The notes beneath the pieces were generated by a model. The model was not told the origin of the DNA, did not search any database, and was given only the letters and a program-made list of their open reading frames with translations. Source: JANLVJ01 sp031363945 (GTDB taxonomy: Bacteria > Bacteroidota > Bacteroidia > Sphingobacteriales > Sphingobacteriaceae). From it: a DNA stretch of 64,000 nt. Where the stretch lies: positions 142,075 to 206,074 of the forward strand of contig JANLVJ010000033.1 of assembly GCA_031363945.1 (NCBI GenBank), written 5' to 3'. The translations under genes were made by a program, and so were the position numbers. This document shows, one piece after another, positions 8,335 through 18,652 of this stretch (position 1 is the stretch's first letter; each line of letters opens with the position of its first letter).

Positions 8335-11300
8335 ATGAAAATTCATTACTCTCGAATGCTTAAGCTATTTTGCCTATCAATGCTTCTCTTGCTCAATGTG
8401 CAAGTTTTTTCACAGAACCAACAAATTACAGGACAGGTTATCGGTGAAGATCGTCAACCGGTTGCAGGAGCCTCCATTAAAATTAAAGGAACCACATCTG
8501 GAGTTATCAGTTCTTCCAATGGGGCCTTTTTACTTGACGCAAAGCAGGGTGATGTTCTGGTAACCACCTTTATTGGATATCAGACTAATCAAGTAACTGT
8601 GGGCACATCTAATAAAATCACTATTGTGCTTAGCTCTTCACTTAAAGGATTGGATGAGGTTGTGGTAACAGGTTATGCTATTCAGAAAAGGAAAGATCTT
8701 ACAGGATCTGTGGCTGTAGTAAATGTGGCTGAAATGACTAAGCAGCCATCTGCTTCTGTGAACTCACAATTACAAGGTCAGGCATCAGGGGTTACGGTTA
8801 TAGGAAATGGCCAGCCAGGTCAGCAACCTAATATTCGCATCCGGGGCTTTAATAGTTTTGGGAATAACAACCCGCTTTATGTAGTTGACGGCGTCCCTAC
8901 AGATAATATAAATGACCTTAACCCTGATGATGTAGAAAGTTTACAGGTGTTAAAAGATGCAGGGTCCGCTTCTATTTACGGATCTCGGGCTTCAAATGGA
9001 GTTGTTATTGTTACAACTAAAAAGGGAAAGGGAAAAGTTAAAATTACTTACGAGGCTTATTATGGTTCACAAGTGCCACCTGGAGGAAATCCGTTTAATA
9101 CACTTTCTCCAACAGACATGATGACCCTGCAACATAATGCTATAGCCAATACGGCAAATTTTAATAGTACAACACCAAACTTTGCAGATAATCTCTATTC
9201 ACCAACTGGTACTACTCCTTATACTTTACCTGATTACATACTCCCAAATGGAGCACATGAAGGAGACGCTTCAGTAAATCCGGCCTTGTATAATGTTAAT
9301 CCTAATTATACCAATCCAAATGATGTAAATTCTTTTTACCGCATCAATAAAGCTAATAAACAGGGAACTGACTGGTTTCATTCAATTTTTAAGACAGCTC
9401 CTATGCAAAAGCATACTATCACTGCAAGCGGTGGCAGCGATCAGGCACATTATCTTTTCGGTATAAACTTTTTTGACCAAACTGGTGTTCTAACTGGTTC
9501 TTATTTAAAAAGATTTATTCTTAGAGCCAACTCAGATTACAATATCAGTAAAAGGATTAGGATTGGTGAAAATCTTTCCTATTCAGTAACTAACAATCCT
9601 CAAATATCTGATTTGGCTGAAGGTAGTACTATCGGATATGCTTTTAGAGAGCACCCACTTATTCCTGTGCACGATATAAAGGGCAATTACGCAGGTACAT
9701 TCGGAACAAATCTGGGTAATTCAGTAAACCCAGTTGCTGTTGCTGAACGGGGAAGAAGTCAAAAAGGGCTTTCTAATAGGTTATTTGGTAATATTTACGG
9801 TGAAGCAGATATTCTTAAGTCGCTTACATTCAGAACAAGCTTCGGTGGTGAAATTTATTCAGGTGATGGTCATAATTTCAATTTCCCTAATTATGAAAAT
9901 TCGGAGAATACTCCGACAAATTCGTACAACTCATATGCTTTTAATGGGTACAAATGGACATGGACTAATACGCTGAATTTCCATCAAACCTGGGGTAAGC
10001 ATGATCTGAAACTGGTGGCAGGTACTGAAGCTTACAATGAGCTTTATAAGAATCTTTTTGCCAGTAATTCAGGTTATTTCTCCTTTGATCCAAATTATGT
10101 AAATATTTCTACTGGTACAGGAACTCCAACAGCTGGTAGTAATTTTGGTGGTTATTCAATCTTCTCTTTAATTGGCCGGGCTGACTATGCTTTTGCTGAT
10201 AAGTATTTGCTTGAGGCCACAATTCGTCGTGATGGTTCGTCCCGCTTTCTTCACTACCAGACAGGCTGGTTCCCTGCTGGTTCTATTGGATGGAGAGTTT
10301 CACAGGAAGATTTCATGAAAGATATTTCTTGGATCACTGATCTTAAGTTAAGAGCCGGATATGGAATAATGGGAAATCAACTGAATGTTCCTCTTTCAAA
10401 CTCCTTCTCTACATTCGGGCAGGATAAAGGGACTTCTTATTACGACATCGGTGGTACCGGTACCACGATTAATGCTGGTATTCACCCAACTCAAATCGGA
10501 AATGCGGATGCTAAATGGGAAAAAGATGTAAGTGCCAATTTTGGTATTGATGCCACACTTTTTCATGATCATTTAAATTTTTCTGTAGAATATTACAATA
10601 AAAATGTGTCCGATCTTTTATATGCGCCTTCTTTACCGGGTGCTGCAGGAAGTGCAAATCCACCAACTGTAAACATTGCCAAGGTTACAAATCATGGTAT
10701 AGATGCAAGTGCAACAACACGTTTCAATATCACCCCTGATTTGAAATTTACTGCCACTGCTAACATAACCAGTTATAAGAATAAGATCACCAAAATTTCA
10801 GATGGCGCAGATTATTTCGAAACAGATTCCAGGCGTTTTAATGGTGCTAGTATTGTGCGCGATGCAATAGGCCATTCAATAGGTGAATTCTATGGGTATA
10901 AAATCGTAGGTTTCTGGAATACCCAGGATCAAATCAATGCTGCTGATGCCTTGGCTCAAAAGGCGAAAGGCGACGCAACTGCTACGTACCAAGCAGGAGA
11001 GGGTGTGGGCCGTTTTAGATATGCTGACGTCAATAAGCAAGGTTTTATTGACAACAACAGCCGTACATTTATAGGTAACCCTAACCCTGATTTCTCTTAC
11101 GGTTTAAATTTGGGCCTGGATTATAAAGGCTTTGATTTTAGTGCACAATTATTTGGCATCAATGGAAACCAGATTTGGAATAATGTAAAATGGTTTACTG
11201 ATTTTAACACTGGATTTTCAGGTGCTAAAAGTCATACAGCTTTATATGATTCATGGACTCCTACCCATATGAATGCGAAAGCTCCAATTCTTGAAACACA

Positions 11301-11604
11301 GCAAAATCTTTCAAACAACCAGGTTCCTAACTCTTACTTCGTTGAAAATGGTTCTTATTTACGTCTGAAAAATGTTCAGATTGGATATACTTTTCCTTCT
11401 AAATTGTTAAAAGCAACCGGTATCAGCCGGCTAAGAGTCTATGTTTCAGGTGCAAACCTCTTTACGGCAACTAAGTATTCGGGTGTAGATCCTGAAATAG
11501 GCGTTAACAATACAGCGAGTGGAAATTCTAAAGAATTTGGAGTAGATGAGGGTGTTTATTTTAACCCTCGCACCTACATCGTAGGTCTTAATTTAACTTT
11601 TTAA
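8335..11604 (+). CDS. SusC/RagA-family TonB-linked outer-membrane transporter
   Basis: The 1089-residue protein has a signal peptide (cleavage likely near VFSQ), a carboxypeptidase-regulatory-like domain at about 30-110, a TonB-box-like DEVVVTGY near residue 106, a plug domain rich in RIRG and VDGVP signatures (about 120-235) and a long beta-barrel ending in the aromatic residue F. SusC proteins import oligosaccharides, peptides or other large nutrients with a SusD lid. There is no N-terminal STN domain, so no sign of anti-sigma signalling. It is followed 20 bp later by its susD partner. No polysaccharide-degrading enzyme lies downstream, so the substrate is unknown; the divergent haloperoxidase cluster is the only functional context. 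Confidence 0.93.
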   Translation: MKIHYSRMLKLFCLSMLLLLNVQVFSQNQQITGQVIGEDRQPVAGASIKIKGTTSGVISSSNGAFLLDAKQGDVLVTTFIGYQTNQVTVGTSNKITIVLSSSLKGLDEVVVTGYAIQKRKDLTGSVAVVNVAEMTKQPSASVNSQLQGQASGVTVIGNGQPGQQPNIRIRGFNSFGNNNPLYVVDGVPTDNINDLNPDDVESLQVLKDAGSASIYGSRASNGVVIVTTKKGKGKVKITYEAYYGSQVPPGGNPFNTLSPTDMMTLQHNAIANTANFNSTTPNFADNLYSPTGTTPYTLPDYILPNGAHEGDASVNPALYNVNPNYTNPNDVNSFYRINKANKQGTDWFHSIFKTAPMQKHTITASGGSDQAHYLFGINFFDQTGVLTGSYLKRFILRANSDYNISKRIRIGENLSYSVTNNPQISDLAEGSTIGYAFREHPLIPVHDIKGNYAGTFGTNLGNSVNPVAVAERGRSQKGLSNRLFGNIYGEADILKSLTFRTSFGGEIYSGDGHNFNFPNYENSENTPTNSYNSYAFNGYKWTWTNTLNFHQTWGKHDLKLVAGTEAYNELYKNLFASNSGYFSFDPNYVNISTGTGTPTAGSNFGGYSIFSLIGRADYAFADKYLLEATIRRDGSSRFLHYQTGWFPAGSIGWRVSQEDFMKDISWITDLKLRAGYGIMGNQLNVPLSNSFSTFGQDKGTSYYDIGGTGTTINAGIHPTQIGNADAKWEKDVSANFGIDATLFHDHLNFSVEYYNKNVSDLLYAPSLPGAAGSANPPTVNIAKVTNHGIDASATTRFNITPDLKFTATANITSYKNKITKISDGADYFETDSRRFNGASIVRDAIGHSIGEFYGYKIVGFWNTQDQINAADALAQKAKGDATATYQAGEGVGRFRYADVNKQGFIDNNSRTFIGNPNPDFSYGLNLGLDYKGFDFSAQLFGINGNQIWNNVKWFTDFNTGFSGAKSHTALYDSWTPTHMNAKAPILETQQNLSNNQVPNSYFVENGSYLRLKNVQIGYTFPSKLLKATGISRLRVYVSGANLFTATKYSGVDPEIGVNNTASGNSKEFGVDEGVYFNPRTYIVGLNLTF

Positions 11605-11624
11605 TAAATAATTAATCTCAGCAA

Positions 11625-13439
11625 ATGAAAAGATTTTATATAACACGCATAGCTCCCCTAGTTTTGGCCTCGGTACTGCTATTTTACTCCTGCCAAAAAA
11701 GTTTTCTTAATAAGCCTGCAGTAGGTGCTCTTTCAGGTACCGTAATAGCGACACCAACGGGTTTATCTCAAACATTGGTCGGTGCTTACGCAGCTCTTCA
11801 GCGTAATCAAAATAGTGTTTGGGATGCCGCACCAGACAACTGGATCTACGGAATGGTTGCCGGAGGTGATGCCCATAAGGGAAGTAACAGTGGTGATCAG
11901 GCGGGTATTGATCCCATAGCTACTGGTTCAGAAGATCCAAGTAATGGTTTTTTTAACAGCGTATGGGTAGAAAATTATGAAGGCGTAAGCCGTGCTAATG
12001 CTGTACTTAAATTGATTCCTCAGGTAACTGGACTAACTCCCCTTATCGTAACACAGACAACTGCAGAGGCGAAGTTTTTAAGAGCTCATTTCTACTTCGA
12101 ACTTAGAAGGTTCTTTAAAATGGTGCCATATGTTGACGAAAAAACGGTAGATCCGAATCAGCCTAATACAATGGATATTTATCCTCAGATTGAAGCTGAC
12201 TTCGCCTATGCATATGCTAACCTTGCTGATAAGCCTGCCGATATTGGGCGTGTAAACAAATGGGCTGCTGCTTCTTACTTGGCTAAAGTGTATATGTATG
12301 AGAAGAAGTTTGCTCAGGCGAAGGCTTTATATGATGTCATCACAGTTTCAGGTGTAAACTCTGGTGGTATCAATTATGGCTTGCTTCCAAAATATGAGGA
12401 TAATTTTTACGGTGCCACAAAAAATAATATGGAAACCGTTTTTTCTATTCAGCAAGTAGCGAACGATGGTACTAATAATATAAATAATGCGAATAATGGT
12501 GATATGTTAAACTTCCCCTATAACAGTCCTTTTAGATGTTGCGGATTTTTACAGCCAACTCAAGAGCTCGCTAATTCATTTCGGACAGACGCAATGGGTT
12601 TACCACTTATCTATACGCACAATGATTTAGCCAACTTAGTTAAAAATGATCAGGGTGTTGCAGCAGCTGATCCTTTTACCCCTGATAGTGGGCCGCTTGA
12701 TCCCCGGATTGATTGGACTATGGGTCGCCGTGGCATACCCTTCCTTGACTGGGGTCCTCATCCTGGTGCAGCATGGATACGGGATCAGCCTTCAGCAGGT
12801 CCATATTCACCTATAAAAAATGTATACTATCAAAGTACAGATGCTGCATTTTCAGATCAACATAGCTGGGCCCCTGGAACTGCTAACCCTGTAAATATTA
12901 TTCGGTATTCTGATGTGCTATTGATGGCGGCAGAAGCAGAAGTTCAGATAGGAAGTCTTGTTCAAGCTGAATCATACGTTAATATGGTTCGAGCCAGAGC
13001 CGCCAATCCAATCAGCTGGGCTTACAAGTACAAAGATTCCAACAACCCTACAGGTGGGTATACAAATATGCCAGCAGCAAATTATGTTATCTCGGTATAT
13101 CCTATAGGCTACTTTTCAACAATTGGTCAGGCTAAAGCGCTTGATGCTGTTTACTTTGAACGCAAAATTGAACTTGCTATGGAAGGCCACAGATTCTTCG
13201 ACCTTGCGCGCTGGGGATTGTCAGTTACTGCGCTGAATGCCTACTTTAAATTTGAAGGGACTTCAACTCCAGGCGCATATGGCTCACAGAACCCTGCTTC
13301 GACAGGCACCTCTGATGTAGCCGGCGCTACCTTTACTGCTGGTCATGAATATTTTCCTATTCCACAGGCACAGATTGATTTAAGTACTAAAAATGGAAAA
13401 ACGGTCTTAAAACAAATTCCTCCGTATCCTGGAAGTTAA
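11625..13439 (+). CDS. SusD/RagB-family substrate-binding lipoprotein
   Basis: The 604-residue protein has a lipobox (FYSC, Cys23), the SusD N-terminal region (EVxRANAVL, AEAKFLRAHFYFELRRFF) and the C-terminal RagB/SusD region (IRYSDVLLMAAEAEVQIG, AMEGHRFFDLARWG). It forms the surface lid of the SusC transporter encoded 20 bp upstream. TPR-like helices and length are typical. A bidirectional terminator follows at once, making susC-susD a two-gene unit. Confidence 0.93.
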   Translation: MKRFYITRIAPLVLASVLLFYSCQKSFLNKPAVGALSGTVIATPTGLSQTLVGAYAALQRNQNSVWDAAPDNWIYGMVAGGDAHKGSNSGDQAGIDPIATGSEDPSNGFFNSVWVENYEGVSRANAVLKLIPQVTGLTPLIVTQTTAEAKFLRAHFYFELRRFFKMVPYVDEKTVDPNQPNTMDIYPQIEADFAYAYANLADKPADIGRVNKWAAASYLAKVYMYEKKFAQAKALYDVITVSGVNSGGINYGLLPKYEDNFYGATKNNMETVFSIQQVANDGTNNINNANNGDMLNFPYNSPFRCCGFLQPTQELANSFRTDAMGLPLIYTHNDLANLVKNDQGVAAADPFTPDSGPLDPRIDWTMGRRGIPFLDWGPHPGAAWIRDQPSAGPYSPIKNVYYQSTDAAFSDQHSWAPGTANPVNIIRYSDVLLMAAEAEVQIGSLVQAESYVNMVRARAANPISWAYKYKDSNNPTGGYTNMPAANYVISVYPIGYFSTIGQAKALDAVYFERKIELAMEGHRFFDLARWGLSVTALNAYFKFEGTSTPGAYGSQNPASTGTSDVAGATFTAGHEYFPIPQAQIDLSTKNGKTVLKQIPPYPGS

Positions 13440-13455
13440 TATCTTTAAAACTTTT

Positions 13456-13498
13456 ACTAAAAATGGGCTTTCCGGTATTCTGGAAAGCCTTTTTTAGT
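13456..13498. terminator. Strong intrinsic terminator after susD
   Basis: GGCTTTCC (13466-13473) pairs perfectly with GGAAAGCC (13482-13489), and flanking ACTAAAAA/TTTTTAGT extend the stem. A T tract follows on the plus strand. The symmetry would allow termination in both directions. Confidence 0.85.
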
Positions 13499-14170
13499 TA
13501 AATGCATTAGTAATTACCTTTTACTGATAAACGAAAGAAAATTAAACTACTAATTTCAATCTTGTTGCTCTTTTAGGTACTTAAATTTACGACTGAATTC
13601 CAGGGCACTGATTTCATCCTTCTGTTGCTTCTATTATTTATGCCAATGCTTCTCTTGCCTTTTATTAAGCTATTCGTTTCAGTTTCCTTCTTATTTTTCT
13701 TTAACTAGCCATCTTCCTGGTTTTGTTATTATTCAGTCCCATCCACGGCTGTCATTTGATTTGGACCTTGCTGCAAGTAATGCGTTTTTTACAGTTGTTC
13801 ACAAGGTAATATTCTCTATAAATTCATTAAGCACCTAGGATGATGCCCTACAAGGTGAACATAAGTCAAAACCTGATTACTAAACTTTAGCCCGATTGAT
13901 GCGTTTTGCGGCTTCAATCGCAATTGTCATTCTATTACGGGGTGCCAATCTGATTACAATTGGCCAAATTTAGTCTCGTAATGCAAATATGCATTTAGTA
14001 TTTATTACTGATTATTTGGGCAATATTTGGCCGTTAGGTTTTAAATTACCACTGGTAATATTTCTCAAACAGGAACTTCAAGGCTTAAACACAAAATATT
14101 TTATTCAAGTTTAAAAGAACTTCTAGATAAAGAGGTGTTTGGTAATATATTTACCAACTGATAATAAAGA
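13499..14170. other. About 670-bp intergenic region without a supported gene
   Basis: Between the susD terminator and the polyprenyl synthase I find no open frame with a start codon and family resemblance. A 29-codon frame on the minus strand (13880-13969) has protein-like composition and could be a degraded gene. The segment just upstream of 14171 is AT-rich, but I find no convincing promoter box. Confidence 0.5.
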
Positions 14171-15142
14171 ATGAGCCGCTTAGACGAAATAAGAAAACCC
14201 ATAATTGCTGAAATAGCCTTATTTGAAAATAAATTCAAAGAGTCTATGCGCAGCAATACTCCCCTATTAGATCGCATTACCCATTATATCTACAAAGCAA
14301 AGGGCAAGCAAATCAGGCCACTGTTTGTTTTTTTTTCAGCTGAACTGTGTGGGGGCATTAATGATTCAACTCACCGTGGGGCCGCCCTGGTAGAATTACT
14401 ACATACTGCCACCCTCGTTCATGATGATGTAGTTGATAATTCATATGAAAGACGAGGTTTCTTTTCAATCAATGCCCTATGGAAAAATAAGATTGCCGTA
14501 TTGGTAGGTGATTTTTTACTGTCTAAAGGATTATTATTATCACTTAATAATGATGATTTTCACCTTTTGCGGATTGTATCAGAAGCTGTAAAGCTTATGA
14601 GCGAAGGTGAATTACTGCAGATGGAGAAGGCCAGGAGAATGGATATCAATGAAGTAATCTATTTTGATGTCATCAGACAGAAAACAGCTTCACTCATTGC
14701 ATCTTGCTGCGCTTGTGGTGCAGCCTCAGCCGGAGCACCTGCAGAAATAGTTGAGCGCCTTAGACTATTTGGAGAGTATGTCGGTATGGCATTTCAGATT
14801 AAAGATGATCTTTTTGATTTCGGCGATGATAATGTAGGCAAACCCAGGGGTATTGATATTAAAGAAAAGAAACTTACGCTACCCTTGATTTATGCGCTCA
14901 ATAAAAGTAGTAGCCGTGAGAAGAGGCAAATTATTAATCTGATTAAGAATCACAATGAAGAAAAAGAAAAAGTAGCAGAGGTGATTGAATTTGTAAAAAC
15001 CAAAGGTGGTATGGAGTATGCTAATACTGTTATGATTGGGTATCAGGATAAGGCATTTGAGCTCTTGAAACTTTTTTCTGAGAGCCCTTCAAGAAATTCA
15101 CTTGAGCAGCTCGTTCTGTTTACCACCCAGCGCCGAAACTAA
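14171..15142 (+). CDS. All-trans polyprenyl diphosphate synthase (octaprenyl/heptaprenyl type)
   Basis: At 323 residues this has the two aspartate-rich motifs of trans-isoprenyl synthases: DDVVD in a LVHDDVVDNSYERRG context near residue 82, and DDLFD near residue 215, plus GKQIRPLF near residue 40. It condenses IPP units onto an allylic primer in the cytosol to make the side chain of menaquinone, the usual quinone of Bacteroidota. Chain length cannot be fixed from the motifs alone. It stands alone, with terC following in the same direction after 77 bp. Confidence 0.88.
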   Translation: MSRLDEIRKPIIAEIALFENKFKESMRSNTPLLDRITHYIYKAKGKQIRPLFVFFSAELCGGINDSTHRGAALVELLHTATLVHDDVVDNSYERRGFFSINALWKNKIAVLVGDFLLSKGLLLSLNNDDFHLLRIVSEAVKLMSEGELLQMEKARRMDINEVIYFDVIRQKTASLIASCCACGAASAGAPAEIVERLRLFGEYVGMAFQIKDDLFDFGDDNVGKPRGIDIKEKKLTLPLIYALNKSSSREKRQIINLIKNHNEEKEKVAEVIEFVKTKGGMEYANTVMIGYQDKAFELLKLFSESPSRNSLEQLVLFTTQRRN

Positions 15143-15219
15143 TCAACCGTATAGAGCTGATAATTAAATAATGGCTTATATATTGGATTAATTTGATGTA
15201 GGTGCAATGAAATTAAAGC

Positions 15220-16287
15220 ATGATGTTAAATTCTGAAACGGTATTTTTTCTTGGCTTTACCCTGTTTATTGTCCTCATGCTTGGAATTGATCTGGGGCTT
15301 TTTGCAAAAAAAGATCAGGCCGTCACTACCAGTAGAGCTCTTCTGATGAGTATAATCTGGGTAAGTTTTGCCTTAATCTTTTTTATCGGGCTTCGGTTTT
15401 TTGGTAACTACCTGCATAATATTCATACAGTTGAATCGTTAGAGGTGGGGCTTAAAACCTATCATGAACCGACAGGAAGTGTTCTTAATCATGGCAATCT
15501 TGCTGCGCGCATAACCTCTTACAACCATACCCTGTCACTTGACTTTATCACCGGATACCTGATAGAATATGCCCTGTCAATTGATAATATTTTTGTAATA
15601 GTCTTAATATTTAAAGCCTTTGCTGTAGATACCAGGAATTACCATCGTGTACTCTTTTGGGGTATTTTGGGTGCAATATTCATGCGTGGTCTCTTTATCT
15701 TTCTGGGTACGGCCCTGATCACCAGGTTTTCAATTATCCTCTATCTTTTTGGTGCCTTTCTGGTTTATACAGGAATAAGTCTTTTTATAAATAGAAATAA
15801 GGAGGAAGAAATTGATGCTGTCAATCACCCGGTTGTTAAAATTACTTCTCGTTTTTTTCCAGTAACCAACGGCTTCAAACGCGGTAAGTTTTTTACCCAC
15901 GACAAAGGGAAGCTGCTGATAACTCCACTATTACTGGTCTTGCTGGTTGTTGAATTTTCAGACCTCATCTTTGCAGTTGATTCTATACCGGCTATTTTTG
16001 CCATAACCAAAGATCCTTACATTGTATTTTTCTCTAATATTTTTGCGATTTTGGGTTTGCGCTCTTTGTTTTTTCTGCTAATCAATATTATCGACAGATT
16101 CAAATTTCTCAAAGTTGGTCTTTCTCTATTATTAACATTTATCGGGATGAAAATGCTTGCGGCAACCTGGCTTGAAAGAATAGGTTTTACAAATTTGTAT
16201 TCCTTATTGATTATTCTGGCAATTATTCTAATTTCTGTTCTTGCTTCATTGATCTCAACGCGTCATGAAGAGGCCAAAACAGGTTGA
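15220..16287 (+). CDS. TerC/Alx-family integral membrane protein
   Basis: The 355-residue polytopic protein carries the two conserved acidic membrane motifs of the TerC family: EYALSIDNIFVI near residue 117 and FSDLIFAVDSIPA near residue 247. TerC/Alx proteins are linked to tellurite resistance, pH response and manganese export; here manganese or metal homeostasis is the safest inference. The 40-residue loop between the second and third helices (about 70-105) is long. It converges with the GH3 gene, leaving 17 bp between stops. Confidence 0.88.
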   Translation: MMLNSETVFFLGFTLFIVLMLGIDLGLFAKKDQAVTTSRALLMSIIWVSFALIFFIGLRFFGNYLHNIHTVESLEVGLKTYHEPTGSVLNHGNLAARITSYNHTLSLDFITGYLIEYALSIDNIFVIVLIFKAFAVDTRNYHRVLFWGILGAIFMRGLFIFLGTALITRFSIILYLFGAFLVYTGISLFINRNKEEEIDAVNHPVVKITSRFFPVTNGFKRGKFFTHDKGKLLITPLLLVLLVVEFSDLIFAVDSIPAIFAITKDPYIVFFSNIFAILGLRSLFFLLINIIDRFKFLKVGLSLLLTFIGMKMLAATWLERIGFTNLYSLLIILAIILISVLASLISTRHEEAKTG

Positions 16288-16304
16288 AATAGGGGTATCC
16301 TTTT

Positions 16305-17879
16305 CTAACAGTGTGCCTGCTCTTCCGGGGCCTGCTTTTGAGTTGTAGCAAAAGTTTCTCTTAGGCAGTTAGGGTTAAGAGCCAGAATCTCTTCGAGATA
16401 GAGCCTGGTATTAGAGAGCCGGGGAACCTTATGCTGCCCTCCAAGTTTCGATTTACTTTTTAGCCAGTTATAAAAAGTACCTTCTGCCACGGAATGAACT
16501 ATGGGTATTTTCAAAGCCATCCCTTTATACCGCTTTGCTTCATAATCTGAATTCAGACGCTGTAATTCCTGATCAAGTAATGCTGTAAATACTGTTAGGC
16601 TTACAGGGTGTTTTTCAAATTCAATCATCCATTCATGGCATCCAGATTCTTTATCTGAATAATAGACAGGGGCTGCTGTATAATCGCGTACCAATGCCTG
16701 AGTATGTTCACAGGCATAAACCAACGCTTTTTCGGCATTATCTATCATCAGTTCTTCACCAAATGCATTAATATAATGCCTGGTTCTGCCGCTAATTTGT
16801 ATACGGTAGGGGTATAGTGAGGTGAAAATCACTGTATCACCGATTAGATATCGCCAAAGACCTGAATTGGTACTGATAACAAGGGCGTAATTTTTATTGA
16901 GTTCTACACTTTCAAGTCCGATTGCCTGGTCATTACCAGCATGCAGATTTTCAAGAGGAATAAATTCATAGTAGATTCCATAATCAAGCATGAGTAACAT
17001 TTCATCAGAACCTGCCTGATCCTGCAGGCCAAAGAATCCTTCAGAGGCATTATAAGTTTCCATATAATACATAGAATCAGATGGTATTAATTGCCTGAAC
17101 TGCTCTCTGTAAGGAGTAAATGAAACAGCACCATGAAAGTAGACCTCTAGATTTGGCCATACTTCAAGTAAATTTGAAGCTCCGGTATGAGCCAGTATTT
17201 TTTTAATCAATAAAAGGGTCCATGTTGGAACTCCTGAGATGTTTGTGATATTCATCTTCAGGGTTGCCGCAGTCATACGGTCAAGTTTTAATTCCCATTC
17301 ATTCATCAAGGCAATTGATCGGTGGGGTACTTTATAATATTGTGCCCAAAAAGGAAGATTTTCTATCAGAACAGCCGAAAGATCTCCGTAATATGACTCA
17401 GGGTTCAGCTGGCTCACCTGATGGCTGCCACCTAAAACCAGCCCCTTACCTGTAAAAAACTGTGAATGAGGGCGGTTCTGGAAATACATTGACAGCAGAT
17501 CTTTGCCACCTTTAAAATGGCAATCGGCTAATGCCTCTTCACTTACCGGGATGAACTTGCTTTTATCATTGGTGGTTCCAGATGATTTTGCATACCAGGA
17601 GATTTCACCTGGCCAGAGTATATCGTGCTCACCCTGCATCATCCGGTTAATTAAGGGTTGTAAACTTTCATAATTTTGCAGTGGAATTCGGGTTCTGAAT
17701 TCCTGGGCTGAATGAATACTTCGAAAATCATAATGCCTTCCCCATTCCGTATCTTTACCCATTTTTAACAGGTAACTCAACCAGTCATTCTGAACATCAT
17801 GCGGGTGTTTTTTGAACAGCTCTATCTGAGGTCCGCGTTGCTGCATAATCCAGGAAAGCACTGAGTTTATGATGGCCAT
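16305..17879 (-). CDS. GH3 auxin-responsive-promoter family acyl-adenylating enzyme
   Basis: The 524-residue protein resembles plant GH3 amido synthetases across its length, with the nucleotide-binding YAKSSGTTNDKSKFIPVS segment near residue 100 and a YMETYNASEGFFG segment near residue 273. Plant GH3 enzymes adenylate a carboxylic acid and join it to an amino acid. The bacterial substrates are unknown. The gene lies 35 bp downstream of lptB and probably shares its transcript. The C-terminus ends in a Gln/Glu-rich tail. Confidence 0.85.
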   Translation of the reverse strand: MAIINSVLSWIMQQRGPQIELFKKHPHDVQNDWLSYLLKMGKDTEWGRHYDFRSIHSAQEFRTRIPLQNYESLQPLINRMMQGEHDILWPGEISWYAKSSGTTNDKSKFIPVSEEALADCHFKGGKDLLSMYFQNRPHSQFFTGKGLVLGGSHQVSQLNPESYYGDLSAVLIENLPFWAQYYKVPHRSIALMNEWELKLDRMTAATLKMNITNISGVPTWTLLLIKKILAHTGASNLLEVWPNLEVYFHGAVSFTPYREQFRQLIPSDSMYYMETYNASEGFFGLQDQAGSDEMLLMLDYGIYYEFIPLENLHAGNDQAIGLESVELNKNYALVISTNSGLWRYLIGDTVIFTSLYPYRIQISGRTRHYINAFGEELMIDNAEKALVYACEHTQALVRDYTAAPVYYSDKESGCHEWMIEFEKHPVSLTVFTALLDQELQRLNSDYEAKRYKGMALKIPIVHSVAEGTFYNWLKSKSKLGGQHKVPRLSNTRLYLEEILALNPNCLRETFATTQKQAPEEQAHC

Positions 17880-17914
17880 CAGAACCTAATATAACTAAAA
17901 AAACGACATAGTTT

Positions 17915-18652
17915 TCAGGTTGTCCGTTTACGATATTTAAAGTTCTGACCCAGATATAATCTGCGTGCCTCTTCATCATTTGCCAGCTCTTCAGGAGTAC
18001 CAGATTTCAAAATCCGGCCTTCAAAAAGTAAGTAAGCCCTGTCAGTAATTGACAGGGTTTCATCTACATTATGGTCAGTGATCAGGATACCTATATTTTT
18101 GGTGATCAGCCTGGCAACAATACCCTGAATTTCTTCAACAGCTATCGGATCAACACCTGCAAAAGGCTCATCCAGAAGTATAAACAGCGGGTCTACAGCC
18201 AGACAACGCGCTATTTCAGTTCTTCGGCGTTCACCTCCTGAGAGTAAATCTCCACGGTTCTTACGCACCTTGTGTAAGCTGAATTCAGTCAGCAATGTCT
18301 CTAGTTTCTCGTGTTGTTCATCTTTTGACTTGCCTGTCATTTCAAGTATGGCAAGAATATTATCTTCAACACTGAGTTTTCTGAAAACTGAAGCTTCTTG
18401 AGCCAGATACCCGATACCCTTTTGGGCTCTCCGGTACATGGGCTCATTGGTTATATTCTCATCATCGAGAAAGATTTCACCTTCATTGGGCTTGATAAGA
18501 CCAACGATCATATAAAAAGAAGTAGTTTTTCCAGCACCATTGGGGCCAAGCAAGCCGACTATTTCACCTTGCTTGACATGAAAGTTAACATGATTTACCA
18601 CCATTCTTTTCTTGTAATATTTGACAAGATTCTTTGCGAATAATTCGGCCAT
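17915..18652 (-). CDS. lptB: LPS export ABC transporter ATPase LptB
   Basis: This 245-residue ATPase has Walker A (GPNGAGKTTSF), the signature LSGGERRRTEIAR, Walker B (FILLDEPFAGVDP) and a switch His (ITDHNVDE). The pattern LSGGERRRTEIAR and length identify LptB, the cytoplasmic ATPase that powers lipopolysaccharide transport to the outer membrane. Its ATG overlaps the TAA of recJ by one base (TAATG), so it is translationally linked to recJ. LptF/G partners are not in the window. Confidence 0.93.
   Translation of the reverse strand: MAELFAKNLVKYYKKRMVVNHVNFHVKQGEIVGLLGPNGAGKTTSFYMIVGLIKPNEGEIFLDDENITNEPMYRRAQKGIGYLAQEASVFRKLSVEDNILAILEMTGKSKDEQHEKLETLLTEFSLHKVRKNRGDLLSGGERRRTEIARCLAVDPLFILLDEPFAGVDPIAVEEIQGIVARLITKNIGILITDHNVDETLSITDRAYLLFEGRILKSGTPEELANDEEARRLYLGQNFKYRKRTT

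Noticed and set aside
13880..13969. 29-codon minus-strand frame with protein-like composition after the susD terminator
   Set aside because: No good start upstream of its conserved-looking part and too short to assign; possibly a remnant, but unsupported.
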